Shown: piece after piece, positions 36,101 through 43,900 of the stretch
Numbering within the stretch: the stretch's first letter is position 1
Layout: each line of letters begins with the position of its first letter
Assembly: GCF_030814695.1 (NCBI RefSeq)
Contig: NZ_JAUSVL010000001.1
Location: 1,240,001-1,304,000 of the forward strand
Origin: Oligosphaera ethanolica
Lineage (GTDB): Bacteria > Verrucomicrobiota > Lentisphaeria > Oligosphaerales > Oligosphaeraceae
Direction of reading: 5' to 3'
DNA: 64,000 bases
The notes under the pieces: model-generated
What the model saw: the letters and a program-made list of their open reading frames with translations, nothing else
Database searches by the model: none
What the model was told of the DNA's origin: nothing
Made by a program: the position numbers and the translations under genes

Positions 36101-37690
36101 GAATCACCGAATCCCACCCAGACCGCCCTTTGGGCTTTCGCCACCAGTCTCGCCGCCGAAAAACCGGACTGGACGATCCTGCTCCTGGACACGGACAATG
36201 CCACCGGCAGTGACGGCGTCCTCAACACCCTCCTGGCAGACACTTCGCCACTCTGGGCAGCTGCCGGCAAACAGCGACTTGCCCTGCGCAACGCCAGCCT
36301 CTTCCGCGAAAAGATCGCCGATATGGAGCGAGTCCCCCCCATCGATAATCCGCCACCAGCCTTCAGCCCCGACGCTATCCAACTCATCACCGGCGGCACC
36401 GGCGGCATCGGCATGAACCTCGCCCAATGGCTCTTGGAGCATGGGGCCAGACATCTCGTCCTCACAGCCCGACATGCCCCCAGCACGAAGGCCGCCACTC
36501 AGATCGATGCCTGGCGCCGCCAGGGATACGATGTCCAGGCCGTCATCGGCGATTGCGGACAGCCCCAGGAAACCAACGCCCTCATGCGCAACATTCAGAA
36601 AACTGGACTGCCGATAGAGTACGTCTTCCATCTGGCCGGAACCAGAGCCGACGCTATGTTCGAGTCGATGGACAACCACGACTGGAACGGCATCCTGAGT
36701 ACAAAAGTCGGCGGATTCCAAAACATTCTCGCTTGCCTCCCCCCGGATTCCACAACCAAAGTGCTTGCCTTCACCTCCGTGGCTGCCTGGCTCGGCGGCG
36801 CGGGACAAGGCCAATACGCCGCTGCCAATGCCGCCCTGGAAGCCATAGTTCTTCGGACCCGACAAACCACCGGCCGTGACTGCCGGGCTATTGCCTGGGG
36901 ACCATGGGAAGCAACCACCGGAATGATGGCGGAATTAGAGGACAATCAACGCCGGCGGCTCGAAAGGCTCGGCTACCGATATCTGAAATTTGCTGAAGCC
37001 CTCGCGGCCATGGGCCGCGTCATGTCGGATCAGCCATCCGCCGCCGCTCCGCTCGCCGTCTTGGCGGGCCAGCCGGAACAGCAAACAGCCGCCCTGCCCA
37101 AAGCTTCGCCCACCACGGCCCAGGGAGTCGCCAGCCCGTTGCTGTCCCGCCTCCGTCACCTCACGGCGGAACAGGCCAAGCCACTCATTACCGACTATCT
37201 CCTCCAGGCTATTGCCGAACTCGGCCATGCCGGCGCTGGGGAAAACATTGCAGCCGACGCCTCATTCGCCGAAGCTGGAATGGATTCCCTCGCCATCCTC
37301 GACCTCCGGCGACAACTGGAAAAAGACTGCGGCCGGCGCTTGCGCTCCTCACTCGTCTTCGATTATCCCAGCCCCGAAAAACTCGCCGCCTTCCTGGCGG
37401 GGGAACTCGCCCCCAAGGCGCAGGACGGCCAGGAGCATTCGCCAGAAATAACACCGCCTGCCAACTTGACCTCGACCAGGACTGTTCCGCGTGTCTCCAC
37501 CAGTATCGGGTGCAATTCCCAAAAGTGGGTCATTGCGCGATGGGGTAAACACTACCCCCCCCCATTTTTTTTGCAAGTACTCGACTTGCTTTTTTTTGTT
37601 GTCGTTGTATGGTATGCTAAACCGCATATATTCAAGGAGTTGCGACGATGGCGATGGAAAAGCAACGCGATTTGGCAAAGGAACTGGTGA
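30194..37690 (+). CDS. FAAL-loading type I PKS module (FAAL-ACP-KS-AT-DH-KR-ACP), 3' end disrupted by an IS
   Basis: The native part is 30194-37507 (2438 residues). The last 60 codons come from the inserted element. Domains by residue: fatty acyl-AMP ligase 20-580 (FLTSGSTGIPKGVPLTHEN), ACP 590-650 (LGGGSIQA), a TPA-repeat linker 651-692, KS 702-1130 (Cys in VQSACSSA, His in EGHGTGTPLGDP and KSNFGHLG), AT 1240-1530 (GHSIGE; QAFHSH suggests malonyl), DH 1600-1890 (HLVFGKIVPP and DCHWQ), KR 2060-2240 (TGGTGGIG, catalytic Ser, Tyr and Asn in AFTSVAAW and GQYAAANAA) and ACP 2325-2405 (GMDSLA). No enoyl reductase is seen. It should activate a fatty acid as acyl-AMP, extend it once and leave a 2-enoyl chain. 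The KS of the next module was originally part of the same protein. No good ribosome-binding site precedes the ATG. Confidence 0.92.
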   Translation: MTKKKTLPAEVIVRKTKSTSQLPATLVEALLNCQACNATGSRHFHRDGTSDTQSYGELLEQARRTASGLLASEFRPGDRLLLQLPESAQVIGAIWGCILAGIVPIPFNAPPSYRQDNSQLRKLLAVWPTFDKPCIFTDRTTAAAIRDCQASNPDFQPRTVLWEDLLEHPPGDDWPLPSPSDTAAIFLTSGSTGIPKGVPLTHENILAFADGLSSKLKLNSEDVFFNWLSMEHTGSLLLGCVAPLVLRAEQLHAPVENILERPLNLLDIMTAHRVSFAWLPNFACSLLVQQEEALRAGSWDLSPMKVLANGSESVVSRTARRLLTLLAPHGFPKGAMRPTMGMAETCSAVVWSDGFHLEDTKDDDAYVDLGTPIPGLGIRIVDESGNVVPQGQTGRLLFKGDMVIDGYLQTQAGPPVTNAFPAPGWLDSGDLGFIQGGHLYITGRIKDVIIVNGHNYSPQEIETAAAKQPGIIAGCLAACGFRRPGEATETLALFYSLEASQPNDAAFQQSLRATIFRQTGLSPGLMIHLAKKDFPRTVTGKIRRVELRNLLAALPPENQEVPSPAGTPNGMNDNAPKPMARAWSEQIARLWTQHLGDVAPGPDDTFFGLGGGSIQAVRMLADLSKLSGRQLSTVTLFANPTLRHLADYLATPATPATPATPATPITPATPATPATPITPATPATPITPATPATVPSSRLLLENEGVAVIGMACRFPQAENLEQFWTLLERSGEGITFFPVEDAIAAGVPPAIANDPNHVNAAPLLKQIEEFDCDFWNISGHDARIIDPQQRLFLEVAWEAFENSGIIPSASLGQVGVFAAAGTNTYLSNNILANKTWLRRNNEGRLFTVDSLNGLSLMLASDKDYLATRTAFKLDLTGPVMAVQSACSSALTAIHQAILALKNGSCAMALAGGSAIMVPPKAGYTFAEGMITSPDGHCRSYDAKAAGTLFGSGAGAVLLKPLRQAREDGDRILAVIRGSGLANDGANKMNFVSPSQAGEVRAIREAIQTAGFSPDTIGYIEGHGTGTPLGDPIEVHALTEAFRMDTDKRSFCALGSVKSNFGHLGIAAGIAGFIKAVLALQHQKRPGTVHFHSPNPLCDLPTSPFFVTAETLPWPQPADHPRRAAVNSLGMGGTNTHVILEEAPPQHIAAEADSEGDVHILPLAAVSAEALTSLQRSYLDWLPRHQDTSLTDICRTAQTGRKTFTTRTAYAFTTREQLITALSAPAICQPANPKEEKIVFLFTGQGAQTLGMGRELYRRFPVFRATFAECDQLFKTHRHESLHDVLFAEGDEAASRLNQTFWTQPALFSLQASLIRLYESLGIRPDIACGHSIGEIAAIFCAGVISLPDAVRLVDIRSRLMQNLPGNGAMAAVRGEPSAVLACLKSADVNCEIAAVNSPQDVTLTGAAGQIEAAVSCLNAKNFLVTRLKVSQAFHSHFLEPMLDEFRNALGAMEFRKPTCHLLANVTGGEHSSDTLNPDYFARHARSTVRFHDNLQTAITLGGTLFLELGPHPVLCNLARPTLHAAGLPWYPSLLREKNEQQVLGGTLAELFKRGITLDWNGWPPDAAGRRTELPTYPWQRQRQWLEPDDDAVPTADHENSFLEHAIDLIEDRRRVYSLQYSPNTFPELAEHLVFGKIVPPAALYVSQLLMTAQDWTKAEAVALHDVTFIKPIVVPEQHPLSLQFVVRPVQQDGVIAAGMSIVSLSPDGAPVRHVEADCQPLTASIPNEATFSLPDAQKLCTLALPPDDLPGHLASVGITVGHSFRWLTKVRKDAAGHALAELHLPNGLPADTAAKLPGGLLDCHWQVILAALPAFPTQTMIPAHVDEIILHQRPSATTTTLYAFATIRHQQTDFLLADVTLFDPQGNVLMQTGGLRLETVEPTILGGLTDRPRFLARTWMPLPIAAPGPAMPTTDNLSREKPLVYRFASESDNTAAMGLDFLAFVRRLPTTGGRLAVVTCQGQIVKDGESPNPTQTALWAFATSLAAEKPDWTILLLDTDNATGSDGVLNTLLADTSPLWAAAGKQRLALRNASLFREKIADMERVPPIDNPPPAFSPDAIQLITGGTGGIGMNLAQWLLEHGARHLVLTARHAPSTKAATQIDAWRRQGYDVQAVIGDCGQPQETNALMRNIQKTGLPIEYVFHLAGTRADAMFESMDNHDWNGILSTKVGGFQNILACLPPDSTTKVLAFTSVAAWLGGAGQGQYAAANAALEAIVLRTRQTTGRDCRAIAWGPWEATTGMMAELEDNQRRRLERLGYRYLKFAEALAAMGRVMSDQPSAAAPLAVLAGQPEQQTAALPKASPTTAQGVASPLLSRLRHLTAEQAKPLITDYLLQAIAELGHAGAGENIAADASFAEAGMDSLAILDLRRQLEKDCGRRLRSSLVFDYPSPEKLAAFLAGELAPKAQDGQEHSPEITPPANLTSTRTVPRVSTSIGCNSQKWVIARWGKHYPPPFFLQVLDLLFFVVVVWYAKPHIFKELRRWRWKSNAIWQRNW
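32142..32267 (+). repeat. 9-bp coding minisatellite CACGCCCGC (Thr-Pro-Ala linker)
   Basis: Fourteen units of the 9-mer encode TPA with a few TPI variants, between the first ACP and the KS of the PKS. The identical codons show recent expansion rather than selection on a Pro/Ala linker alone. Copy number can change without shifting the frame. Confidence 0.93.
37500..37507 (+). repeat. Target-site duplication, left copy
   Basis: CCAGTATC directly abuts the left end of the insertion sequence and is repeated exactly at 39377-39384 beyond the right end. Confidence 0.95.
37508..37530 (+). repeat. IS terminal inverted repeat, left
   Basis: A 23-bp repeat starting GGGTGCAATTCCC and ending AAAAGTGGGT, identical to the reverse complement of 39354-39376. 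Confidence 0.95.
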
Positions 37691-38169
37691 AGCTGTGTGG
37701 TCTGGTGCGCGGATCGATTGTCCATACGACGCGCAAGTGCGGGCGCGCACAATGCGAATGCGCGAAAGGCAAGCAGCATCCGTTCTGCTACCTGTCGCGG
37801 TCTTCAGCTGGTTCGAAAAACAAGATCCAGTATGTGAAGCCGTCCGAGGAAAAAGCGTTTGAGCGTGCCGTGGCCATGTATGAGCGCGCATGGGCAATCA
37901 TCGAGGAACTGTCTGAACTCAACATCAAGGAGATCAAGGAAAATGGGAATGACGGACGAAGAACTGAACGCCCTGGTGGAAAAAAAGCTTCTCGAACGCA
38001 AAGCCGAGATCGTCCAGGCGCTGAAAACATTCAACCGGAGCCCGTCGGCGAAGACCTTCAAGGAAGCGGAAAACACACCGGATCGCCTGTTGGGACAGGC
38101 GATGGACGACATCGTGGCGGAGGTGCTGCAAAAGACGGTGGGAGACGTCCGAATAGAAAGGCCCGCTAA
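37648..38169 (+). CDS. IS accessory ORF (DUF6788-like)
   Basis: A 173-residue frame preceded by AAGGAG 8 bp before its ATG. Residues 1-95 are the credible domain: LAKELVKLCGLVRGSIVHTTRKCGRAQCECAKGKQHPFCYLSR with a Cys-rich motif (C-x4-C-x-C), then KNKIQYVKP and a helical stretch. This resembles the small DUF6788 proteins often found beside transposases of this kind. The last 75 residues overlap the transposase in another frame and look non-native. Its role in transposition is unknown. Confidence 0.7.
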   Translation: MAMEKQRDLAKELVKLCGLVRGSIVHTTRKCGRAQCECAKGKQHPFCYLSRSSAGSKNKIQYVKPSEEKAFERAVAMYERAWAIIEELSELNIKEIKENGNDGRRTERPGGKKASRTQSRDRPGAENIQPEPVGEDLQGSGKHTGSPVGTGDGRHRGGGAAKDGGRRPNRKAR

Positions 38170-39348
38170 AAAAAACTCCGGTACCACGGGCAAAGGCTGA
38201 CCAGCATTCAGCTCAAGCATGGGAAGTATACCTCGATTACCGGGGCCTACTATCTGCCCGTAAAAGAGAAGCGTCGCGGGCGCAAGCGCGGCACGGGTAG
38301 ACGCGGCGTGGCGGGCACAGGCAGGTTTCCCGCTTTGCTTTTGTTAGGCGTCCTTGCCGGCGCTTCGCCTGCTTTGTGCGAGGATGTCACGCTGGAAGGG
38401 CTGCGAGACTCCTACGAAGAGGCGTCCAATGCGTTGCGCTTACGGGGCCGGGACATTTCGGCCAAGCGCGTCGGCACGATCAGCCGGGCTGTCGGTCATG
38501 CTTCCCTGAAAGCGAGGGAACGACGGCTCGCTTGTCTTCGTGTGAGCAACGAGGCCGAGGGAAAAAGACTCGCGGTCGCCATGGACGGGGGACGCGTCAT
38601 CATACGAACGAACAAGCGCGGGCGCAAGACCGCCAAGGGCTATCATACCTATGCCGCCGACTGGCGCGAACCAAAGCTGTTCATCATCTACGAACTGGAC
38701 GCCGAGGGCCGGAAAATGCGCAAGGGACTTGAACGCTGCGACGGCACCATCGGCGGCCCGGAGGACATCACTCGGCTGCTGGTGGCGGAGCTCAGGGCGA
38801 TGGGCGCGCAGAACGCGAAATCAATCACGTTCCTGGGCGACGGCGCAAAATGGATATGGAACAGGATTGACCAGATTATCGAAGAAGTCGGCATCGACAG
38901 AGCGCGCGTGTCAACCTGCCTTGACTACTACCACGCGGTCGAGCATCTTGCACGCGTCGCGGAGGCTAAGACGTTTGCAAGCCAGATCGAGAAGCGCGCG
39001 TGGCTCGACAACATGAAAAAACTGCTCAAGAAGGCTCCTCCCGCAGTGTTCCTTGCTGAACTGGCCAAATCAAGACGGCGTGGCAACGCGGTCATCAGGC
39101 GGGAATATGCGTATTTCAAAACCAACATGTCGGCAATTGACTATGCCAGGCTCAGCAGAGAGAAACAGCCGATTGGCTCTGGAGCGATTGAAAGCGCCGT
39201 GCGCAGAATCGTGAACCTGAGAATCAAAGGTGCGGGCACGTTCTGGAAGCTGGAGAACGCGGAGGCGGCACTCCACCTGAGGTGTCAGCTTAAAACCAAC
39301 AACTGGAGCATGTTCTACGCCGATTTACTCAATGGCCTGGCTGCATAG
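37943..39348 (+). CDS. IS transposase, probably made by -1 ribosomal frameshifting
   Basis: The first part (MGMTDEELNALVEKKLLERKA, from 37943) runs in one frame to a TGA at 38198-38200. The main part runs in the -1 frame and ends with TAG at 39346-39348. That frame has no start codon until GTG 38308, which would cut off conserved sequence (SIQLKHGKYTSITGAYYLP). An A-AAA-AAC slippery heptamer at 38170-38176 lies in the overlap in the right phase. Slippage there gives a 468-residue protein with acidic motifs AVAMDGG, FLGDGAKWIW and the C-terminal IGSGAIESAV. AAGGAG-like sequences precede the 37943 ATG. Loss of frame by mutation is the alternative, but the exact heptamer favours programmed shifting. 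Confidence 0.8.
38170..38176 (+). promoter_or_regulatory. -1 frameshift slippery heptamer AAAAAAC
   Basis: This heptamer sits at the end of a run of eight A residues, in phase A-AAA-AAC relative to the upstream transposase frame, 22 bp before that frame's stop codon. A -1 slip leads into the long downstream frame. Confidence 0.7.
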
Positions 39349-39353
39349 GCGCT

Positions 39354-39376
39354 ACCCACTTTTGGGAATTGCACCC
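39354..39376 (+). repeat. IS terminal inverted repeat, right
   Basis: Exact reverse complement of 37508-37530, ending TTGCACCC at 39376. Confidence 0.95.
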
Positions 39377-39384
39377 CCAGTATC
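39377..39384 (+). repeat. Target-site duplication, right copy
   Basis: CCAGTATC, identical to 37500-37507, followed directly by the restored PKS frame (CAG AAC ATC). Confidence 0.95.
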
Positions 39385-40905
39385 CAGAACATCCCCGACA
39401 ACGCCATCGCCGTCATCGGCCTGGCCTGCCGCTACCCGGGAGCTTGCGACTCACCCGATAAGCTCTGGCAATTTCTCCGTGACGGTCAATCCGCCATCAC
39501 CGAAGTGCCCGCCTACCGTTGGTCAGTCGACGACTACTACAGCCCCGATGCCACCGCACCCGGCAAAATGCGTTGCCGTTTCGGCTCCTTTCTCGGCCCG
39601 GTCGAAGACTTCGACTGCCAGTTTTTTCGAATGTCCAAAAAAGAGGCGGAATGCCTCGACCCCCAGCAACGACTCCTCCTGGAGCTTTCCTGCGAGGCCA
39701 TCGCCGACGCCGGCTTGGCCAAAACAGCCCTCGCTGGCTCGCGAACGGGTGTCTTCATCGGTCAAAGCGGCTTCGACTTCGCCGTCCAGCACACGAATCT
39801 GGACAGCCTCAATGAATTGACCCCATACGTGGGCTCCGGCTGCTCCTTCGCCCCCGCCGCTGGCAGAATCGCCTTCTTCCACGATTTCCACGGCCCGGCC
39901 TACGTGCTGGATACCGCATGTTCTTCCTCCTTGGTCGCCGTCCACAATGCCTGTCGCAGCCTGCAGAACGGCGACTGCGACTTGGCCCTGGTCGGAGCTG
40001 CCAACCTCATCCTCAGCCCGGCCATGACCATCAATTTCGACAAATTGGGATTACTCGCCCCCGATGGCCGCATCCAAACTTTCGACGCGGCCGCTCACGG
40101 CTTCGTGCGCGGGGAAGGCGCCGGCATGATCATCTTGAAAAAATTGCCGGATGCCCTGAGGGACGGCGACCGCCTGGACGGTCTTATCCTTAGTTCAGCC
40201 ATCAACGAGGACGGCAGCAGCAACAGTCTGATGTCACCCAACGGCCTCGCCCAAGTCGATGTCATTCGCCAGACCCTGCAGGGAGCTGGCATCACCCCCG
40301 ACGACATGGATTTCCTGGAAACCCACGGCACGGCTACACCCGCCGGCGATCCCATGGAGCTGAACGCCCTGGCCGATGTCTTCGCCACCACAACGCGTCG
40401 CCGCCCATTGCGCATCGGCTCAGTAAAAACCAACTTTGGCCACCTTGAGGCCGGCGCCGGAATGCTCGGCATCTGCAAGCTTCTCCTGTCCATGCGCCAT
40501 AACGCCTTGCCACCGCACCTCAATTTTGAGCACGGGACTGCCGAATTCGACTGGTCTTCTGGCTGCTTGGAAGTCAACCGCACCCTGTCGCCCTGGGCAC
40601 GCAGCGACCGTCCGCGAATCGCGGGTATCAGCGGCTTTGGCTTTGCCGGGACGAATGCCCACATCATTCTGGCGGAGCCACCATTGACCGGCTCTGCCGG
40701 CCGCCCCCGTTTGGCCGCACCGGTATTCGACCGCCAGCGATGCTGGTCGGCGGCAGCCGAACGCGCCCGCCTGGGGCGACAATCCGCAACGAACCTCCAC
40801 ATCATGCAAGAGCATCTCAGACTAATGCAACAGTACCTCAACCTGCGTAGCACCAACAACTCTCAGGCATCAAGCAAAACTGACGGTGACTTATATGGAC
40901 ACTGA
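39385..40905 (+). pseudogene. Second KS domain, the severed C-terminal part of the PKS
   Basis: This is the 506-residue remainder of the interrupted PKS. It is a full ketosynthase (NAIAVIGLACRYPGACDS; Cys in LDTACSSSL; His in LETHGTATPAGDP and KTNFGHLEAG) followed by a 65-residue helical tail (LHIMQEHLRLMQQYLNLRS). There is no AT, reductive domain or carrier here; the partner ACP opens the next protein. The first in-frame start codon after the insertion (GTG 39505) would remove about 40 essential residues. As it stands the KS is probably not made as a working protein, unless the transposase TAG (same frame, 39346-39348) is read through. Before insertion it followed residue 2438 of the PKS without a frame change. 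Confidence 0.88.
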
Positions 40906-43900
40906 GCGAATAGCATTCGCCTATCTAGCCGAGGTAATTGCCAAAACCAGCGGCATTCCAGCTGCCGATCTCACCCCCGACACGGACCTCCTCGCGATGG
41001 GGTTGGATTCCCTAATGTTTGTCCAAATCGGACGCGTCATCGAAAAGGACTACGGATTGGCAATCCCTATCCGCAGCTTTTACGACGATCTGCACAGCGT
41101 ACGACAACTCGCCAACAAACTCGCGGCTTGTCCCACCCGTACCGGCTATGCCGCCGCCGTCCACAACACCGCCCCCAAACCGCCCACCGCCGACGGCCCA
41201 CCGCCTGTCACCACCACCATCTCCGGAGATAAGTCGCAAGATAACTCCGTCGATAAGGTCATGATGGCGCACATTGAATTGATGCAGCAGTTCTTCGCCC
41301 ACACCGGGCCTGCCGCCACCCCCGCCACTGCCGCCACCCCTGCGGCACCCGTTGCCAAAGCAAAGTCGGTTACCGACAATGCGACCGAGGAAGAGCGGCG
41401 CGCCGCCACTGAAATGCGCTTGCGCTTCACGGGAGTCGACCCTAATCCGCGCTCCGATTTGACCAAGGCCCAGCACAAATTCATCCAGGCATTGATCCAA
41501 CGACTATGGCAACGCTGCCCCGCTTCCAAGCAGTGGACAGAGGAATTCCGTCCCTGGCTGGCGGACTGGAAGTTCTTTGTGCAAGTTCGCCGAGATACGA
41601 AGGCAATGCGCTTCCCCCTCCTCGCGGCCAAATCCGCCGGTTCATACGTGTGGGACATGGACGGCAACCGCTACATCGACCTGGCCATGGGCATGGGGGC
41701 CCATTTCTTCGGCCATTCCCCAACATTCATTGACGATGCCATCCGCAGCCAGATGCTTCAATCTTCCGCCATTGGCTGGCAGGCGCCGCTCGCCGGTTCT
41801 GTCGCCCGCAAAATCTGCCAGTTGACGGGCTTCGACCGCGCCGCGTTCTTCGTCACCGGTTCCGATGCCGTCATGCTTGCCATGAGGCTCGTCAGGGCGG
41901 CCAGAGGCCGTTCGCTGGTGGTCCAATTTGCCGGTGCCTATCACGGCATCTGCTCGGATATGCTGGGTGGGCAAAGCGAACGCGGCACCATCCCCATGTC
42001 GCCTGGCATCCCCGAAGCTTTCGTCCAGGACATCCTCATCTTGGACTATGGTTCCGATGAAGCCCTGGACGTGATCAAGCAAAGAGCAAACGAACTGGCC
42101 GGGGTCTTTGTCGAGCCTGTCCAAGGGCGAAAAGTCAGCCTGCAACCCCAACGCTTCCTCCGCCAACTGCGCAAAGTCACCGCCGACAGTGGAATTCCCC
42201 TGGTTTTCGACGAGATGGTCAATGGCTTCCGCATTGCCCCGGGCGGGGCCCAGGAATGGTTCGGTGTCCATGCCGACGTGGCTGTCTACGGCAAAATCAT
42301 CGGCGGCGGCCTGCCGCTGAGCGTCATTGCCGGCAAGGCCGAGCTGATGCGATGGATTGATGGCGGCGTCTGGAACTTCGACGACGATTCCTTCCCCTGC
42401 ACCGACAACATCTCCACCGGAGGGACGCACAACCGGCACCCGCTGGCCCTGGCAGCCGCCAATGCTGTGCTCGACCACATTGAGGCCGTGTCCGCCGAAC
42501 TGTATCCCGCCCTGCGCGAGCGAATTCGGCGCATGGCCGATTCGCTGAACGTTTTCTTTGAAAAAGAGAACGTCCCCATTCAATTCAGCCATTTCGGGAC
42601 TCAATTCCGTTTCGACAGCCAGTCCTTCCCGTTCGAGATGGAGCTTTTCTACCACCTCCTCCTCGAACGCGGCATTTTCACCTGGGAGCTCCATGGCTGC
42701 AATCTTTCCACCGCCCATTCGGACGCGGACTGCCAAGAAATCGTCGCCGCCGTCAAAGATGCCGTCCAAACCCTGCGCCAAGGCGGCTTTGCTTTCGCCT
42801 CACCCAACCAGCGTCGCTTTTTCTTCCCGATGTCCTCGGTGCAACGACGCATCTACTCCCTGACCAAGCGCAAAGACGCAGAGATGCCCTACCATCTCTC
42901 CGGAATATGGGAACTCACCGGGGAAATTGACCGGGACAAAATCGAAGACTGCCTCCACCAAGTGATATGTCGACACGAATCATTGCGGACTTCTTTCGTT
43001 GTCGTGGATGGGGAATTCTATCAGCACATCATCAGCGAACCCCGCTTCCACCTGGAGACGCTCCCACCCAGTCAGGACCCGCCGCTGGACATCCTGAGCC
43101 GCTTCGTCAAACCCTTCGACTTGGCCGAACCCCCACTGCTCCGGGTCGGACTCATGAAAACGTCAAACCATGAGCATCTCCTTTTCCTGGATATGCACCA
43201 TCTAGCCGTCGATGGCTTGTCCATCAATGTCATCATCAACGAATTCCTACAACTCTACGACGACCAGGCACTCCCCGCAGTCAAGCTTCAAGCCAGACAC
43301 CTGCAACAACGGCTGGACGACTATCTGCTCAGCGAACAGGCCCAAACAGACGAGGTCTTCTGGAGGCACATCCTGCCCGAATCACCGGATTCACTCCCCC
43401 GCCTGGAACTCCCGCTCGACCATCCCCGCCCCGAAGTCCAAGACTTCCATGGCGAGAGACTGGTATTGCGGCTGCCCGAGCCGGCTTTGCTTGCCTTCCG
43501 GCACTACGCCAGACGCCATAAATCATCAGGTTTCGCCGTCATGCTGGCCCTCTACACCGCCTGGCTGCATCGGCTCACTGGCCAAAACGACCTGCTGCTG
43601 GGCTTGCCCGCCAGTGGACGAATAGGAGTTGACAGCGAAACGGCCGTCGGGATGTTCGTCAATACCGTCATCCTAAGAGAAAAAATCCAGCCGGGAACTT
43701 CGTTCGCCACCCTGCGCGACGATGTTCGCGAACGCCTGTTCGCACTCCAGGAACATAGCAACCTCCCCTTCGGTGAACTCCTGCAACGACTGAATATCCC
43801 CCCGGCCACTGACCGCGCCCCGCTTATCGACACCATGTTCTCCTACGAAAACGCTGGCCGGCGCGAGCTCCGCTGCCAGGGATTCCAAGGTAAAATAATC

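Larger units (their letters stand above)
37508..39376 (+). mobile_element. Complete insertion sequence, ISKra4-like, 1,869 bp
   Basis: The element begins GGGTGCAATTCCC and ends with the reverse complement. The terminal inverted repeats are perfect over 23 bp (37508-37530 and 39354-39376) and flanked by a perfect 8-bp duplication. It carries a small zinc-ribbon-like accessory ORF and a transposase in two frames joined by a likely -1 frameshift. The transposase C-terminus (GDGAKWIWN, DYYHAVEHL, IGSGAIESAVRRIVNLRIKGAGTFW) is most like ISKra4-family enzymes, and the GGGT ends agree. The exact subgroup is not settled by eye. It sits in a linker between two PKS modules. The perfect ends and duplication suggest a young, possibly active copy. 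Confidence 0.95.

Noticed and set aside
38308..39348. Transposase starting at GTG 38308 with an apparent signal peptide
   Set aside because: The hydrophobic stretch (FPALLLLGVLAG) lies inside the transposase, and conserved sequence precedes it in the same frame, so frameshifting from 37943 explains it better.
39505..40905. Independent KS gene starting at GTG 39505
   Set aside because: This start would delete the conserved first 40 residues of the ketosynthase. The frame joins the upstream PKS exactly once the IS is removed, so it is a fragment rather than a separate gene.
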